Positions 39,934 through 49,061 are shown, counted from the first letter of the stretch. The stretch is DNA of 64,000 bases from JAHEEL01 sp963700375 (GCA_963700375.1 CAVOXF010000004.1:248001-312000), one strand, 5' to 3'. A program made the numbers and translations. The notes: a model not told the origin generated them from the letters alone.

Positions 39934-40974
39934 TTGAAGATCATCCTGCGGTCGATAGCCGTATCGATCACCCTGCTCGCCGCCCTGACCGCCCCGCCCG
40001 CACTGGCCGCGTCCCACGACGAGGGCGAACTCGTCGACTACCCGCTGGTCTTCCCGGTCGATGGCGACCACTACTTCTCAGATTGGTTCTGGGCAGCCCG
40101 ATCAGGCGGGATTCATCATGCGCAGGACCTGATGGCGGACAAGATGGTCCCCGTGGTCGCCGCGGCGGACGGAGTCGTCCGCCTCGTGAATTGGACCGCA
40201 CAGTCGCACATGAACCCGGACCGCTGCTGCACAGTGGCGCTTCGCCACAGCGACGGGTGGGAGTCGTGGTACATCCACCTCAACAACGACACGCCGGGAA
40301 CTGATGACGGCAAGGCCTGGGGCATCGCAGACGGGATCGCCCCAGGGGTGCGCGTCTCGGCGGGACAGCTCATCGGATGGGTCGGCGACTCACAATCGGC
40401 CGAGTACACCGCACCGCACCTCCACTTCGAACTTCGGGATCCTCAAGGCGTGATCGTGAACCCCTTCCAGGCCCTTGCCAACGCCGGCGGCAACTATCTC
40501 GGCGGCGGACCCGCTGATCCGCTCTTTGACGGCTACCGCCTGCTGAGGGCCGGCGTCCGCGGCGCCGACGTCCGCAAGCTCCAGAAGGTGCTCACGAGCC
40601 TCGGGTACAACCCAGGCCCAATCGACGGAATCAGCGGCGCTCGCACTGAGGCCGCTGTCGCATCGTTCCAGTCGGCGGTGGGCCTGACCGCTGATGGGCT
40701 CGCCGGTCGCGTTACCAGGGCCGCCCTCAAGGATCGCTACAGGGACGAGGCGGCTTCAACGGTGACGTCGAACGGAATCCTGCGCAAGGGGAGCCGCGGC
40801 GCCGACGTGAAGCGCGTGCAAGAGCTCCTCACGAGCGCCGGGTACTCCCCGGGGCGTGCCGACGGCATCTTTGGGGCCAAGACAGAGCTCGCCGTGCTCT
40901 CCTACCAGGAAGATACCGGCTTGCGCGTGGACGGCCTCGTCGGACCGGGCACACGCAAGAGCTTGGGCTTCTAG
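39934..40974 (+). CDS. Secreted M23 peptidase with two peptidoglycan-binding repeats
   Basis: 346 residues from a TTG with TTGGAG five bases upstream. A signal peptide (SIAVSITLLAALTAPPALAA) is followed by an M23/LytM-like domain with HHAQDLM (His-x3-Asp) and HLHFELRD, the zinc ligands of lysostaphin-type endopeptidases. Two PG_binding_1 repeats complete it, each with RGADVxxLQ-type starts (RGADVRKLQKVLTSLGY and RGADVKRVQELLTSAGY). It probably cleaves or remodels peptidoglycan outside the cell. In the 230-bp gap before it, only a dubious 34-codon frame at 39748-39852 is visible. Confidence 0.88.
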   Translation: MKIILRSIAVSITLLAALTAPPALAASHDEGELVDYPLVFPVDGDHYFSDWFWAARSGGIHHAQDLMADKMVPVVAAADGVVRLVNWTAQSHMNPDRCCTVALRHSDGWESWYIHLNNDTPGTDDGKAWGIADGIAPGVRVSAGQLIGWVGDSQSAEYTAPHLHFELRDPQGVIVNPFQALANAGGNYLGGGPADPLFDGYRLLRAGVRGADVRKLQKVLTSLGYNPGPIDGISGARTEAAVASFQSAVGLTADGLAGRVTRAALKDRYRDEAASTVTSNGILRKGSRGADVKRVQELLTSAGYSPGRADGIFGAKTELAVLSYQEDTGLRVDGLVGPGTRKSLGF

Positions 40975-41267
40975 CCCAAATCCGCCGGCGGGTCTTCCGT
41001 CCCCCCGTCTGAAGAAACAGGTGGGGGACGCGGAGGAGCACCATCGACGACACAGGGGCGCCTGGCAGCAAGAACCACGAAGATGAGGATCGCCGCGAAC
41101 CCTGGTCGTGGCTCGTGATGCGCAGCCCTTGAGCGCCGTCATGTCAACGGAACACGTGCCCTACGGCGTCTGTGAGCCGCTCGCTTCGGCGCGATCTCGT
41201 CCCCTTCCTAGGCTCGTATCCTTGCGGTCGGCCGCCCGGCGGCTGCACATCGCTTCGAGGAACCCCA

Positions 41268-42359
41268 ATGGCAACCAGTCAATCCACCCGCCCGAGTCTT
41301 CGAGACACGATTCAACACTTCAACCCGGCGTGGTTCGCCTCGGTGATGGGAACCGGAGTCGTGCCTCTGGCGATCTCGTTCGTCGATGCGCCATGGGTGG
41401 AAGCAGTGGCAGCTGTCTTCATCGTGCTCACGGCGCTCATGTTCCTGGCAATTCTCATCCCGTGGACGCTGCGGTTCTTCATGTATCCGGATGCCGTCAA
41501 GCACGACCTTCATCATCCGATTGCCGCCAGCTTCTTCCCGACGATGCCGATCGCGATTGTGGTCATAGCCCTGGATCTGCTGAAGTATCCGGAGATCTTC
41601 TTCAGCACGTCGACATCCGAGGAGATCGCGTTCTGGCTGTGGCTGATCGGCTCTGTCGGTATCTACGTCGCCGGATTCGTGGTTCTGCCCCGGATCTACC
41701 AGAGCACCAAGATCGAACTCTCTCACGCGAACTTCGGATGGTTCATTCCGCCGGTAGCAAACCTGCTGATCCCGGTCGGCGGCCTTGAATTGGCGATTCT
41801 GTTTCCGGAGCGTTTCGAACTGACGTTCTTGCTCTCGATGGTAAGCCTCGGAATCGGCCTCGTTCTCTTCGTGTTCGTCGGAGCGCTCGTGTATCAGCGG
41901 TACGTACTCGAGTCTCTGCCGGTGAGCAAGTTCGCGGCCACGTCGTTCATCGCCATTGCCCCGACGGCGATTATCGCCGTCGTACTCTCCAAACTGATGC
42001 GCCTCTACGAGGTGGGAACGCCTTTCGAGATTTCTGGCGAGGCGGTCCGGGCCTTCTCGGTGCTTGGAATCCTCGTTGCCTGGGGTTTTGCCGCATGGGC
42101 ATTCCTGATGGCCGTTGTGGTCGTGGCGTCATACGTGCGGAGGCTCGATCTGCCCTATGCGCTCTCCTGGTGGGCCTATACATTCCCGCTCGGGGCTCTT
42201 GCGGTCTCAACCGGGGTTGCGTGGAAGGTGACGGGGTTCGGCAGCATCCATTGGTTCTACATCGCAGTGCTCGTGGCGCTCGGCGTCGTGTGGGCCACGG
42301 TTGCCGTGAGAACGGTCGCGGCCCTGTGGAGCGGCAAGGTGCTCGGGTCACCTCACTGA
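41268..42359 (+). CDS. TDT family transporter (TehA/SLAC1-like)
   Basis: 363 residues with about ten hydrophobic helices. The N-terminal block HFNPAWFASVMGTGVVPLAI and the conserved helix starts (ASFFPTMPIAIVVIAL, FGWFIPPVANLLIPVGG) match the tellurite-resistance/dicarboxylate transporter family, which includes anion channels SLAC1 and sulfite exporter Ssu1. The substrate is likely a small anion but is not determinable. The frame extends upstream, but MATSQSTRPSL gives a sensible cytoplasmic start. No operon partner. The gap 40975-41267 holds only a weak GC-rich hairpin near 41000-41027. Confidence 0.85.
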   Translation: MATSQSTRPSLRDTIQHFNPAWFASVMGTGVVPLAISFVDAPWVEAVAAVFIVLTALMFLAILIPWTLRFFMYPDAVKHDLHHPIAASFFPTMPIAIVVIALDLLKYPEIFFSTSTSEEIAFWLWLIGSVGIYVAGFVVLPRIYQSTKIELSHANFGWFIPPVANLLIPVGGLELAILFPERFELTFLLSMVSLGIGLVLFVFVGALVYQRYVLESLPVSKFAATSFIAIAPTAIIAVVLSKLMRLYEVGTPFEISGEAVRAFSVLGILVAWGFAAWAFLMAVVVVASYVRRLDLPYALSWWAYTFPLGALAVSTGVAWKVTGFGSIHWFYIAVLVALGVVWATVAVRTVAALWSGKVLGSPH

Positions 42360-42410
42360 GAACGACGCATTGCGGCCCTCGGCACTCACGCCATGAACCG
42401 GGTTCTCCGG

Positions 42411-42416
42411 TAGGGT
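42411..42416 (+). promoter_or_regulatory. -10 element for leaderless DUF1801 transcript
   Basis: TAGGGT ends six bases before the ATG at 42423, without a Shine-Dalgarno sequence. Confidence 0.45.
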
Positions 42417-42422
42417 CTCTGC

Positions 42423-42872
42423 ATGGTCAGTAGTGCCGCATCCACCGTGGACGAGTACCTCTCGGAGCTTCCGCCGGAGCGCCGAAGCGATATCGAGCGG
42501 ATTCGCGAGATGATTCTCACGAACCTGCCGGATGGCTACGTGGAGACGATGCGGTGGGGGATGATCACCTACGAAGTGCCGCTCGCTGTGTATCCCGACA
42601 CGTACAACGGCCAACCGCTGATGTTCCTCGCTCTCGCCGCCCAGAAGCGGCATCTCGCGCTGTACCTCACGAACGTCGCATTCGTGCCGGGTGGGGAGGA
42701 GCGGTTCAAGACGAGATACTTGGAGTCGGGCAAGAGGCTCGACATGGGCCGGTCCTGCTTGAGATTCAGGGCCGCCGATGACCTCGCCATCGATCTTGTC
42801 GCCGAAACGATCCGGTCGACGACACTCGACGAGTTCATCGAGGGCTACGAAGCAGCGAGGGCGATTCGCTGA
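42423..42872 (+). CDS. DUF1801 domain protein
   Basis: 149 residues with the DUF1801 pattern: VDEYLSELPPERRSDIERIREMI at the start, ETMRWGMITYEVPL, then the C-terminal half with RLDMGRSCLRFRAADDLAIDLV. Members are small iron-chaperone-like (YdhG/Fra) proteins of uncertain function. It stands alone and is convergent with the cupin gene. Confidence 0.85.
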   Translation: MVSSAASTVDEYLSELPPERRSDIERIREMILTNLPDGYVETMRWGMITYEVPLAVYPDTYNGQPLMFLALAAQKRHLALYLTNVAFVPGGEERFKTRYLESGKRLDMGRSCLRFRAADDLAIDLVAETIRSTTLDEFIEGYEAARAIR

Positions 42873-42881
42873 CGACCGGTG

Positions 42882-43211
42882 TCAGGTCCCTCGCTGAAGG
42901 GTGAGGAGCATCACACTCGGCTCGAGGGCGAGCACGGCGTGATTGAGGTTCGCTTCCATGTGGACCCAGGAATCCGCTGCGATTTCTACCACGTCGTCTC
43001 CCAGCGTGAGTTGCAGGAGCCCATGGACCACCTGGACAACCGCCGGCACGGCCGCTGTGTGATCCGTGAGCTCCTGGCCTTCGTCGAACGCGAAGACGAC
43101 CACGCGGAGCCCGCCGCTACTGAACAAGACCCGACTCAGAGTGCCGTTCTCGGGGATCTCGATGTCATCGAGGATGTGGGGGAAGAGAGTGAACAGGGGT
43201 GCGGAAGCCAT
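42882..43211 (-). CDS. Small cupin-domain protein
   Basis: 109 residues from an ATG preceded six bases away by TACAAT. The cupin barrel is indicated by RVLFSSGGLRVVVFAFDEGQELTDHTAAVPAVVQVVHGLLQLTLGDD and NLNHAVLALEPS. The first metal motif is reduced to one His (DHTAAV) and the second has NHAVLA, so metal binding may be weak. Similar proteins are sensors or enzymes with unknown ligands. It is convergent with DUF1801. Confidence 0.78.
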   Translation of the reverse strand: MASAPLFTLFPHILDDIEIPENGTLSRVLFSSGGLRVVVFAFDEGQELTDHTAAVPAVVQVVHGLLQLTLGDDVVEIAADSWVHMEANLNHAVLALEPSVMLLTLQRGT

Positions 43212-43217
43212 CGGGCG

Positions 43218-43223
43218 ATTGTA
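43218..43223 (-). promoter_or_regulatory. -10 element for leaderless cupin transcript
   Basis: On the minus strand TACAAT ends six bases before the ATG at 43211; it differs from TATAAT at one position. Confidence 0.5.
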
Positions 43224-43434
43224 GGGAGACGGAGTCGCGATCTGCGAGCAAGCAGGGGATCCGGGACGAGCCGATCGAGGACTCCCGGACTGGCGGACGT
43301 CTTCGGTACGGGGGCGTAGCTCAGGAGCGGTTGACAGTGGCAACGCCGGGGCGTGGGGCGGCCGACGGCGTGCGGTGGTGGCTTGCTCCACCGATGGTCT
43401 GGCCTGCCGGCGACGGGCCTGCAACAATCCGACG

Positions 43435-44556
43435 GTGCAGGGTCCCGCTCGAATCTCCTACGGCGCGAGCCGCGGCGCTCCGATCGCTCTCGTCGGAGCG
43501 ACGGCCGCGGTCGCGATAATGTATGCCGCCACCCCGTGGCTCATCACACCGATCGCCGAGCGATACGGAGTCAGCGCGGGCAGCGTCGGCGCCATTTCGG
43601 TTGCCCAGGTGGGGGCTTTCGCAGCCGCCAATTTCGCACTGCCGCGCCTCTTCGCCCCAAGCGGGAGGATTCTGCGGATCGCCGCTGCGAGCCTCGTGGT
43701 CTTGAACCTGCTGAGCGCGTCTTCCGGCATCTTCGGAGCCCTTGTCGGCCTACGTCTGGCAGCCGGATTTGCCGCCGGCGCTCTGTCGTGGCTTGCGTGG
43801 TCCAGCGCAATGGCGGGACGCAAATCAATGGCTGCGGTGGCATCGACCGGTCCGATTACCGTCTTGATCGGTGCTCCGGTCCTCGCGTACGTAGCCGGAC
43901 ACGGCGACCAGGCGGTCTATGTCCTCCTTGCAGTGACCGCGTTTCCGATGGTCATCATCGGGGCGGCCATCACCGGAGAACGACGGGAGCGCGGCGCGGT
44001 GAGCCGATCCCGTTCCAATCCGGTCCTTCTGTGGGCGCTCGCGAGCAGCACGCTGTTCGGTTCAGCGCTCTTCATCAACGAGGCGATCGTTGCTCGCGAG
44101 ATACACGGGATTCCTGATTTCGCCGCCTCCATTGCCTTCAGCCTGAACGCAGCCGGCGGACTCCTGGGAGCGAGACTGTCGTCCAGGCATCGGCGTCCCG
44201 GATGGTGGTTGGCCTCGATCGGCCCGGCGGCAGCGATCACGGTCCTCGGCCCACCAGCGTTGTTCTATGTCGGCATGGCATGGTGGGGGTTCGCCTTCTG
44301 GATGGGGGTTCCTGGGGTACTCCGGATGCTGTCGGAGCGTTCCCTCGCTCCGAGTGAGCGGGCCGGCGACGCGCAGGGTCTGATGGCCGTTGGCCGCTCG
44401 ATCGGGCCGATTCTCGGCGGTGCGTTCGTGGACCTGGGCTCACTCACGGCGCTTGCTGTGATCGCAGGCGTCGGACTCGTCGGATCCGGCGCCACAGTGA
44501 TCGGGGTCCAAGAGGGGCGGGACATGCTCCCGCCAACAGATCCCAGGACGGCCTGA
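43435..44556 (+). CDS. MFS transporter
   Basis: 373 residues from a GTG, with about eleven to twelve hydrophobic segments. The N-terminal half contains LVGATAAVAIMYAATPWLITPIAERYG and LVGLRLAAGFAAGALSWLAW; the C-terminal half has GLMAVGRSIGPILGGAFVDLG. This is the architecture of a major facilitator, but the usual loop 2-3 GxxxDRxGRR motif is weak. Substrate unknown. The frame is open upstream, but that sequence is polar and cysteine-rich and unlikely to be translated. Confidence 0.78.
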   Translation: MQGPARISYGASRGAPIALVGATAAVAIMYAATPWLITPIAERYGVSAGSVGAISVAQVGAFAAANFALPRLFAPSGRILRIAAASLVVLNLLSASSGIFGALVGLRLAAGFAAGALSWLAWSSAMAGRKSMAAVASTGPITVLIGAPVLAYVAGHGDQAVYVLLAVTAFPMVIIGAAITGERRERGAVSRSRSNPVLLWALASSTLFGSALFINEAIVAREIHGIPDFAASIAFSLNAAGGLLGARLSSRHRRPGWWLASIGPAAAITVLGPPALFYVGMAWWGFAFWMGVPGVLRMLSERSLAPSERAGDAQGLMAVGRSIGPILGGAFVDLGSLTALAVIAGVGLVGSGATVIGVQEGRDMLPPTDPRTA

Positions 44557-44678
44557 CGCGGCTCGGATAGCTCCTGCAACACCGGAGGGATCGGTCCCTG
44601 AGGCATCCGACGGCATTTCGCCCCTCGCCGCGTATGCTCAACGGGAAGCGGACCAACCGACTCGAGAAATGAGATTCC

Positions 44679-45113
44679 GTGACGCGCAAAGGCATTCCCC
44701 AGATCGATCTCGAGAGCGAGGCGGGCGCAAACGCCCACGAACGACTCACAAGCGACCGCATCGGATGGCTGACGACCGTCGCCACCGACAGAACGCCGCA
44801 GACATCGCCAGTCTGGTTCCTGTGGGACGGTGGAGAGATCCTCGTCTACAGCCTCGAATCACCACGAGCCCGCAACGTGGTCGAGACCGAACGAGTGTCG
44901 CTGCATCTGGACGGCAACGGCCTCGGGGGAGGCATCGTCATCGTCGAGGGGACGGCGCGAATTGATGACACCATGCCGAGTGCTGCTGGGAATCCCGACT
45001 ACCTAGCGAAGTACGAGGCGGTCATGGATGACCACGGCTGGACGCCGCAGTGGTTCGCCGACCGCTACTCGGTGCCGATACGCGTCACGCCGACCCGATT
45101 CAGATACTGGTAG
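44679..45113 (+). CDS. Pyridoxamine-phosphate-oxidase-like (F420/FMN) split-barrel protein
   Basis: 144 residues from a GTG. The split-barrel signature is visible: ERLTSDRIGWLTTVATDRTPQTSPVWFLWDGGEILVYS, then ARNVVETERVSLHLDGNGLGGGIVIVEGTARI. In actinobacteria proteins of this length and pattern (Rv3369-like) bind F420 or FMN rather than being true pyridoxamine oxidases. Cofactor cannot be settled from sequence. The next gene is 111 bases downstream. Confidence 0.85.
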   Translation: MTRKGIPQIDLESEAGANAHERLTSDRIGWLTTVATDRTPQTSPVWFLWDGGEILVYSLESPRARNVVETERVSLHLDGNGLGGGIVIVEGTARIDDTMPSAAGNPDYLAKYEAVMDDHGWTPQWFADRYSVPIRVTPTRFRYW

Positions 45114-45224
45114 GGAGGGTCGGCCAAGCCACTCGAAGCTGACCCTAGAGTGCTTGCCTGCCAAGGCCGGGCGACTCGCGGCGGCACGAGGCCCGGCCCA
45201 TGAGATCGAACTGAGGGGAACCGC

Positions 45225-46835
45225 ATGACCGTGACCGACCGCACCCGATGGTTCGGGCTCGCGGTACTCAGCATCGGTGTGGCAATGATCATCGTCGACG
45301 CCACGATTGTGAACGTGGCGCTCCCATCGATCATCAGGGAGTTCGACCTCGCCCTCGCCGACGCCGAGTGGATCAACTCCATCTACTCCCTGGTCTTTGC
45401 CGCCCTCTTGATCACGCTTGGCAAGGTCGGCGACATGTACGGCCGGCGACGGATGTTCATGATCGGCCTCGTCATCTTCGTCGGGGCCAGCATGATGGCC
45501 GGCCTCTCCAGCGCCGGGAACTCCCTCATTTTCGCCCGGTTCCTACAGGGTGTCGGCGCGGCGGTGATCCTGCCGGCAACACTGTCAACGGTGAATGCCA
45601 CGTTCCAGGGCAAGGAACGCGGAATTGCTTTCGGTGTCTGGGGCTCGGTTATCGGCGGCATGGCGGCACTCGGGCCGCTGCTCGGTGGTTGGCTGACCAC
45701 CGAGCACTCATGGCGGTGGGCGTTCTATATCAACGTCCCGATCGGCGCCGTCGCCCTCATCGGTGCCGTTCTGTGGGTGAAAGAGACCCGCGATACCGAG
45801 TTGGAGCGCGGCTTCGACATCCCGGGCATCCTTCTGTCGGGGATCGGCATGGCAGCAGTCGTGTTCTCCTTGATCGAGGGCCCGCGACTCGGGTTCTTCA
45901 ACCAGATCGACAGTTTCAGCGCTGGACCGTTCACCTGGCCGGAGAACTGGATCTCGCCGGTGGTTGTGACCTTCCTGGTGGGTACCGTCCTGCTGATCGG
46001 ATTCATCCTGAACGAGAAGACACGGGCAGCGCGCGGGAAGGCCGTACTGTTCGATCTCTCCCTCTTCAGGTTCAGGTCGTTCTCGCTCGGCAACTCCGCC
46101 GCTGCGATCTTGAGCCTGGGAGAGTTCGGACTCGTCTTCGTGCTGCCGCTCTTCCTCCAGGCCGTGTTCGGCTACTCCGCATTCAAGACCGGCCTGCTGC
46201 TGCTCGCATTGGCGATCGGGGCCTTCATCGGCGGCCCGACCGCGGGAATGCTCGCTACCAAGATCGGGCCGCGGCGCGTCGTCAGCGCCGGCATGGGCCT
46301 CGAAGCGGTCGCGATAGCGGCCGTTGCGCTGTTGATCGCCCCAGATCGGAGCGGTTGGATGTTCATTCTCCCTTTGTTCGTCTACGGGGTGGGTGTGGGT
46401 CTAGCGAGCGCCCAGCTGACCAGCGTGATCCTGTCCGAGATTCCGCCGCGAGAATCCGGCCAGGCTTCCGGGATGCAGTCGACGTTCCGGCAGGTGGGGG
46501 CCGCGATCGGGATCGCACTTCTCGGCACGGTCCTGTCGGCCGGCCTGCGTAGCGGGACCATCGAGAATCTTGCGACGATTCCCGACCTACCTGCGGTGGC
46601 ACAAACTGGAATTGTCGAAGCCGTCGCAGGTTCAGCCGGACAGGTCCTGCCTGCGCTCGCGGAGCAGCCCGGATCGGAGGCGGTGGTGGCGGCGGTCTCT
46701 GAGGCGTTCGCATCGGCAGCGCAGACGACGGGCTTCGTTGCCGTAGCGTTCGTCGTCTTGGGCTTCCTGCTCTCAACTCAACTGCCCGACATTCGGTACG
46801 CCGACCGGACGGTCATCCAGAAGACCGACGAGTGA
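45225..46835 (+). CDS. MFS multidrug transporter, DHA2 (EmrB/QacA) type
   Basis: 536 residues with about fourteen hydrophobic helices. Motif D1 (VDATIVNVALPSI), motif A (GKVGDMYGRRRMFMIGL), motif B (ARFLQGVGAAVILPATL) and motif C (GVWGSVIGGMAALGPLLGGWL) are all clear, which defines the 14-helix drug:H+ antiporter family. GAGGGGAACC lies before the ATG. An extra loop with aromatic residues (FFNQIDSFSAGPFTWPENW) is present between helices. Substrates unknown. No TetR regulator is adjacent. Confidence 0.93.
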   Translation: MTVTDRTRWFGLAVLSIGVAMIIVDATIVNVALPSIIREFDLALADAEWINSIYSLVFAALLITLGKVGDMYGRRRMFMIGLVIFVGASMMAGLSSAGNSLIFARFLQGVGAAVILPATLSTVNATFQGKERGIAFGVWGSVIGGMAALGPLLGGWLTTEHSWRWAFYINVPIGAVALIGAVLWVKETRDTELERGFDIPGILLSGIGMAAVVFSLIEGPRLGFFNQIDSFSAGPFTWPENWISPVVVTFLVGTVLLIGFILNEKTRAARGKAVLFDLSLFRFRSFSLGNSAAAILSLGEFGLVFVLPLFLQAVFGYSAFKTGLLLLALAIGAFIGGPTAGMLATKIGPRRVVSAGMGLEAVAIAAVALLIAPDRSGWMFILPLFVYGVGVGLASAQLTSVILSEIPPRESGQASGMQSTFRQVGAAIGIALLGTVLSAGLRSGTIENLATIPDLPAVAQTGIVEAVAGSAGQVLPALAEQPGSEAVVAAVSEAFASAAQTTGFVAVAFVVLGFLLSTQLPDIRYADRTVIQKTDE

Positions 46836-46866
46836 GCAAGCGGCACATCGCCTCGAGGTTCGGTAC

Positions 46867-47130
46867 ATGACAGGGGTGCCGACCTCGGTTGACGATATGG
46901 ACGATCTGCACATCATTCCAAGCTCTGAGGATCCGGCGGAGGCGCCCGCCGCGATGGTGTCCTTGCGCCGCCTCCCAGATCGACTCGAACTGGCGAGTGT
47001 CCAGTGTGCGATCGATCAGGGGTGGTCCCGGACCCAGGTGGCGCAATCCCTCGGTGTGACGCGTGAGGCGGCTCGCAAACGCCATGCACGTCGGATTCGC
47101 ACTCGGCCCGATCGAAAGGATGATGCGTGA
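46867..47130 (+). CDS. Helix-turn-helix protein paired with Clp-N protein
   Basis: 87 residues. The C-terminal half has a helix-turn-helix (ASVQCAIDQGWSRTQVAQSLGVTREAARKRHARR) like sigma-70 region 4 or MarR-type readers, preceded by an acidic N-terminus (DDMDDLHIIPSSEDPAEAP). It overlaps the next gene, a Clp N-terminal-domain protein, in GTGA, so the two are made together. I recall such HTH plus Clp-N pairs in other actinobacteria without an assigned role. It may regulate its own operon. Confidence 0.7.
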   Translation: MTGVPTSVDDMDDLHIIPSSEDPAEAPAAMVSLRRLPDRLELASVQCAIDQGWSRTQVAQSLGVTREAARKRHARRIRTRPDRKDDA

Positions 47131-47636
47131 AACGCAGCAGGATGTACGACATCCGCTTCATGCAGTCGCTGTTCCCGGCCGCCGAGGCCGAAGCCGCCGC
47201 TATGGGAGAGAGAGAACCCGGGGCGGAGCATCTCATCCTGGTTTCGCTCGGCTTCCAAGAAGGCTCGGCACGCCGGGTCTTCGAGCGTATCGGAGCGGAC
47301 CCCGACCAGTTCCGGGCAGCCGTTGTCTCGCAGCATGAGGAGGCGCTGCGGCCCATCGGTCTCAGCGAGACCGGGCCAGACCCCGACGACCCGCTGCCCT
47401 CGCCTTCGGATCGGCCTGCCGGCATCTATCGCAGTGCGCCGTCCGCGCGGGAGGTATTCCCCGAGGTCGTGAAACTCGTGAAGCGGGACAAGTCGTGCCT
47501 TTCGGGCGCGTATCTGCTCCTCGTGTCATCGCGAATGGAATTCGGGAACACCGCGCGGGCGCTCGCAGCCATGGGGATCGACCGCAACGAACTTGCGGCG
47601 GCCGCTCAGGCGGAAATAGACGATCTCAACGCCTGA
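47127..47636 (+). CDS. Clp N-terminal (Clp_N) domain protein
   Basis: 169 residues with two Clp_N-like repeats. The first is around FPAAEAEAAAMGEREPGAEHLILVSLG and the second around EVFPEVVKLVKRDKSCLSGAYLLLVS, each ending with a short helix (ARRVFERIGAD and ARALAAMGIDRNEL). These are the substrate or adaptor-binding modules of ClpA/ClpC, here without any AAA+ domain. It could act as a decoy, adaptor or sensor for Clp substrates; this is inference. Start GTG overlaps the HTH gene stop. Confidence 0.8.
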   Translation: MKRSRMYDIRFMQSLFPAAEAEAAAMGEREPGAEHLILVSLGFQEGSARRVFERIGADPDQFRAAVVSQHEEALRPIGLSETGPDPDDPLPSPSDRPAGIYRSAPSAREVFPEVVKLVKRDKSCLSGAYLLLVSSRMEFGNTARALAAMGIDRNELAAAAQAEIDDLNA

Positions 47637-47709
47637 TCCTGTTCCCACCTGACGGTGCGTCTCACCGATGTGACTGGTGATACTCGCCTCGGGTGACGAG
47701 CGCTTCCGC

Positions 47710-48855
47710 TCACGGCATCGAAGCCGTCTTGCCGTGCGCGTTCAGTATGTCGACGACGCGTCGAAGCGGAAGGCCCGGGACGGATCGGCCGCCAAGGCCG
47801 ACCACCGTATCGGCAACACAGAGCGCATTGAGCACTGCTTCCTCCGTGGCATCGACCGCGGCCTCGAAGAGCCCGTCAAGCGCCTCTTCGGCGACCCGGG
47901 TTGTCGCGATGACCGCCGACTCGGCGCGGCGGGGAAGCCGTGTGCCGGTGCTGAACGCGATGAAGATTTCCCCGCTGTAGTGCCCGGCATAGGAGCCGGT
48001 TCGGGCGAGCCCAAGGCCCGAGCGAACGGCGAGGCGCCTGAGCTGGTCCGGGGCCAGCGGGGCATCGGTCGCGACGACCCCGATGCACGAACCTTGGTCG
48101 TGGCGCGTGCGTTCTTCGAGGTGATCAGCGGCCCATCCGGACCCGACCAACTCGGCCCCAACGGGTACGCCATCGACGGTGAGGCGGTCGAGACGCCCGA
48201 AGTTCGCGAGTACGAGAACACCGACGGTCCATGCGCCAACCATGCGCGACGAGGATCCGATTCCGCCCTTGAGCTCGAACGCCACCATGCCGGTCCCGGC
48301 GCCTACCGCACCCTCGGGCGCAGGTCCGGGGCTACGCGCGGCGGCGTCGGCGAGCGCCCGGGCCACGTCGTCTACGGCGATCTGGACGGTGCGCGAATCA
48401 TTGAGGAAGCCGTCGTCGCATTCACCCACGACTGGGATGACGGCGTCGTCGAGCCCTATGCGAGGCACGCGAGCCGCCAGTTCGGTGATTGCCCCATCGA
48501 AGACGCGGCCGACCGCCATTGTGCTCGTGAGGAAGATCGGTGTCTCGAGAACGCCCCACTCGGCGATGGCGAGGGATCCGGTCATCTCACCTGCTCCGTT
48601 CAGCACGCTCATACCCGCGGCGACGCGGTCGTCGAAGAGGGCCGCTGCGTCGAACGGGACGATCGCGGTTACCCCGGTTCGCGCCACACCGCGACCGTTC
48701 GGTGGAGGGGCCTCATCCCGCCAAACCGTAGCGTGACCGCTCGTGACGTTGGGAACGTCGGTGATGCTGTTCGTCGGACCTATCGGCAGCTGACCGATGG
48801 ACAGTCCGAGGTCTCTGAGGCGCACCCGGGGGATAGGGGGAGTGGAAGTTGGCAT
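47710..48855 (-). CDS. P1 family (DmpA-like) aminopeptidase
   Basis: 381 residues. The N-terminal nucleophile hydrolase fold of family S58 is shown by SIGQLPIGPTNSITDVPNVTSGHATV, GVARTGVTAIVPFD, NDSRTVQIAVDDVARAL and the self-cleavage region ELKGGIGSSSRM, where a Ser becomes the nucleophile. Family members release N-terminal D- or L-amino acids or beta-peptides. It is 206 bp from and divergent to the HDAC-like gene, so the two could share a control region. No signal peptide. Confidence 0.88.
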   Translation of the reverse strand: MPTSTPPIPRVRLRDLGLSIGQLPIGPTNSITDVPNVTSGHATVWRDEAPPPNGRGVARTGVTAIVPFDAAALFDDRVAAGMSVLNGAGEMTGSLAIAEWGVLETPIFLTSTMAVGRVFDGAITELAARVPRIGLDDAVIPVVGECDDGFLNDSRTVQIAVDDVARALADAAARSPGPAPEGAVGAGTGMVAFELKGGIGSSSRMVGAWTVGVLVLANFGRLDRLTVDGVPVGAELVGSGWAADHLEERTRHDQGSCIGVVATDAPLAPDQLRRLAVRSGLGLARTGSYAGHYSGEIFIAFSTGTRLPRRAESAVIATTRVAEEALDGLFEAAVDATEEAVLNALCVADTVVGLGGRSVPGLPLRRVVDILNAHGKTASMP

Positions 48856-49061
48856 CGTATTCGTGGGCCGTCATGCTACCGGCTCGGACCACGCGGAGCG
48901 CGGCTCCAGCGCCCGCTTGACGCGCCCCACTCGCTGGCGTAGCGTCGCCTCAACGACCGTCATGGGAGCTCGCACTTCCTCATCAATACCGGAGCCCACA
49001 CGGGTCGCACGGTTCTCGCCACCCCGCCGCTCTTTCGCGGGCAGATCGCCGGAGCATCTGC

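Noticed and set aside
38244..40304. 686-codon plus-strand open frame overlapping trkH and the M23 peptidase gene
   Set aside because: It is in another frame from both recognisable genes, is extremely Arg/His-rich and has no domain; shadow frame.
43313..43385. GGGGGCGTAGCTCAG resembles the 5' end of a tRNA
   Set aside because: No anticodon arm, T arm or matching 3' acceptor strand follows at tRNA distances; the likeness is limited to about 15 bases.
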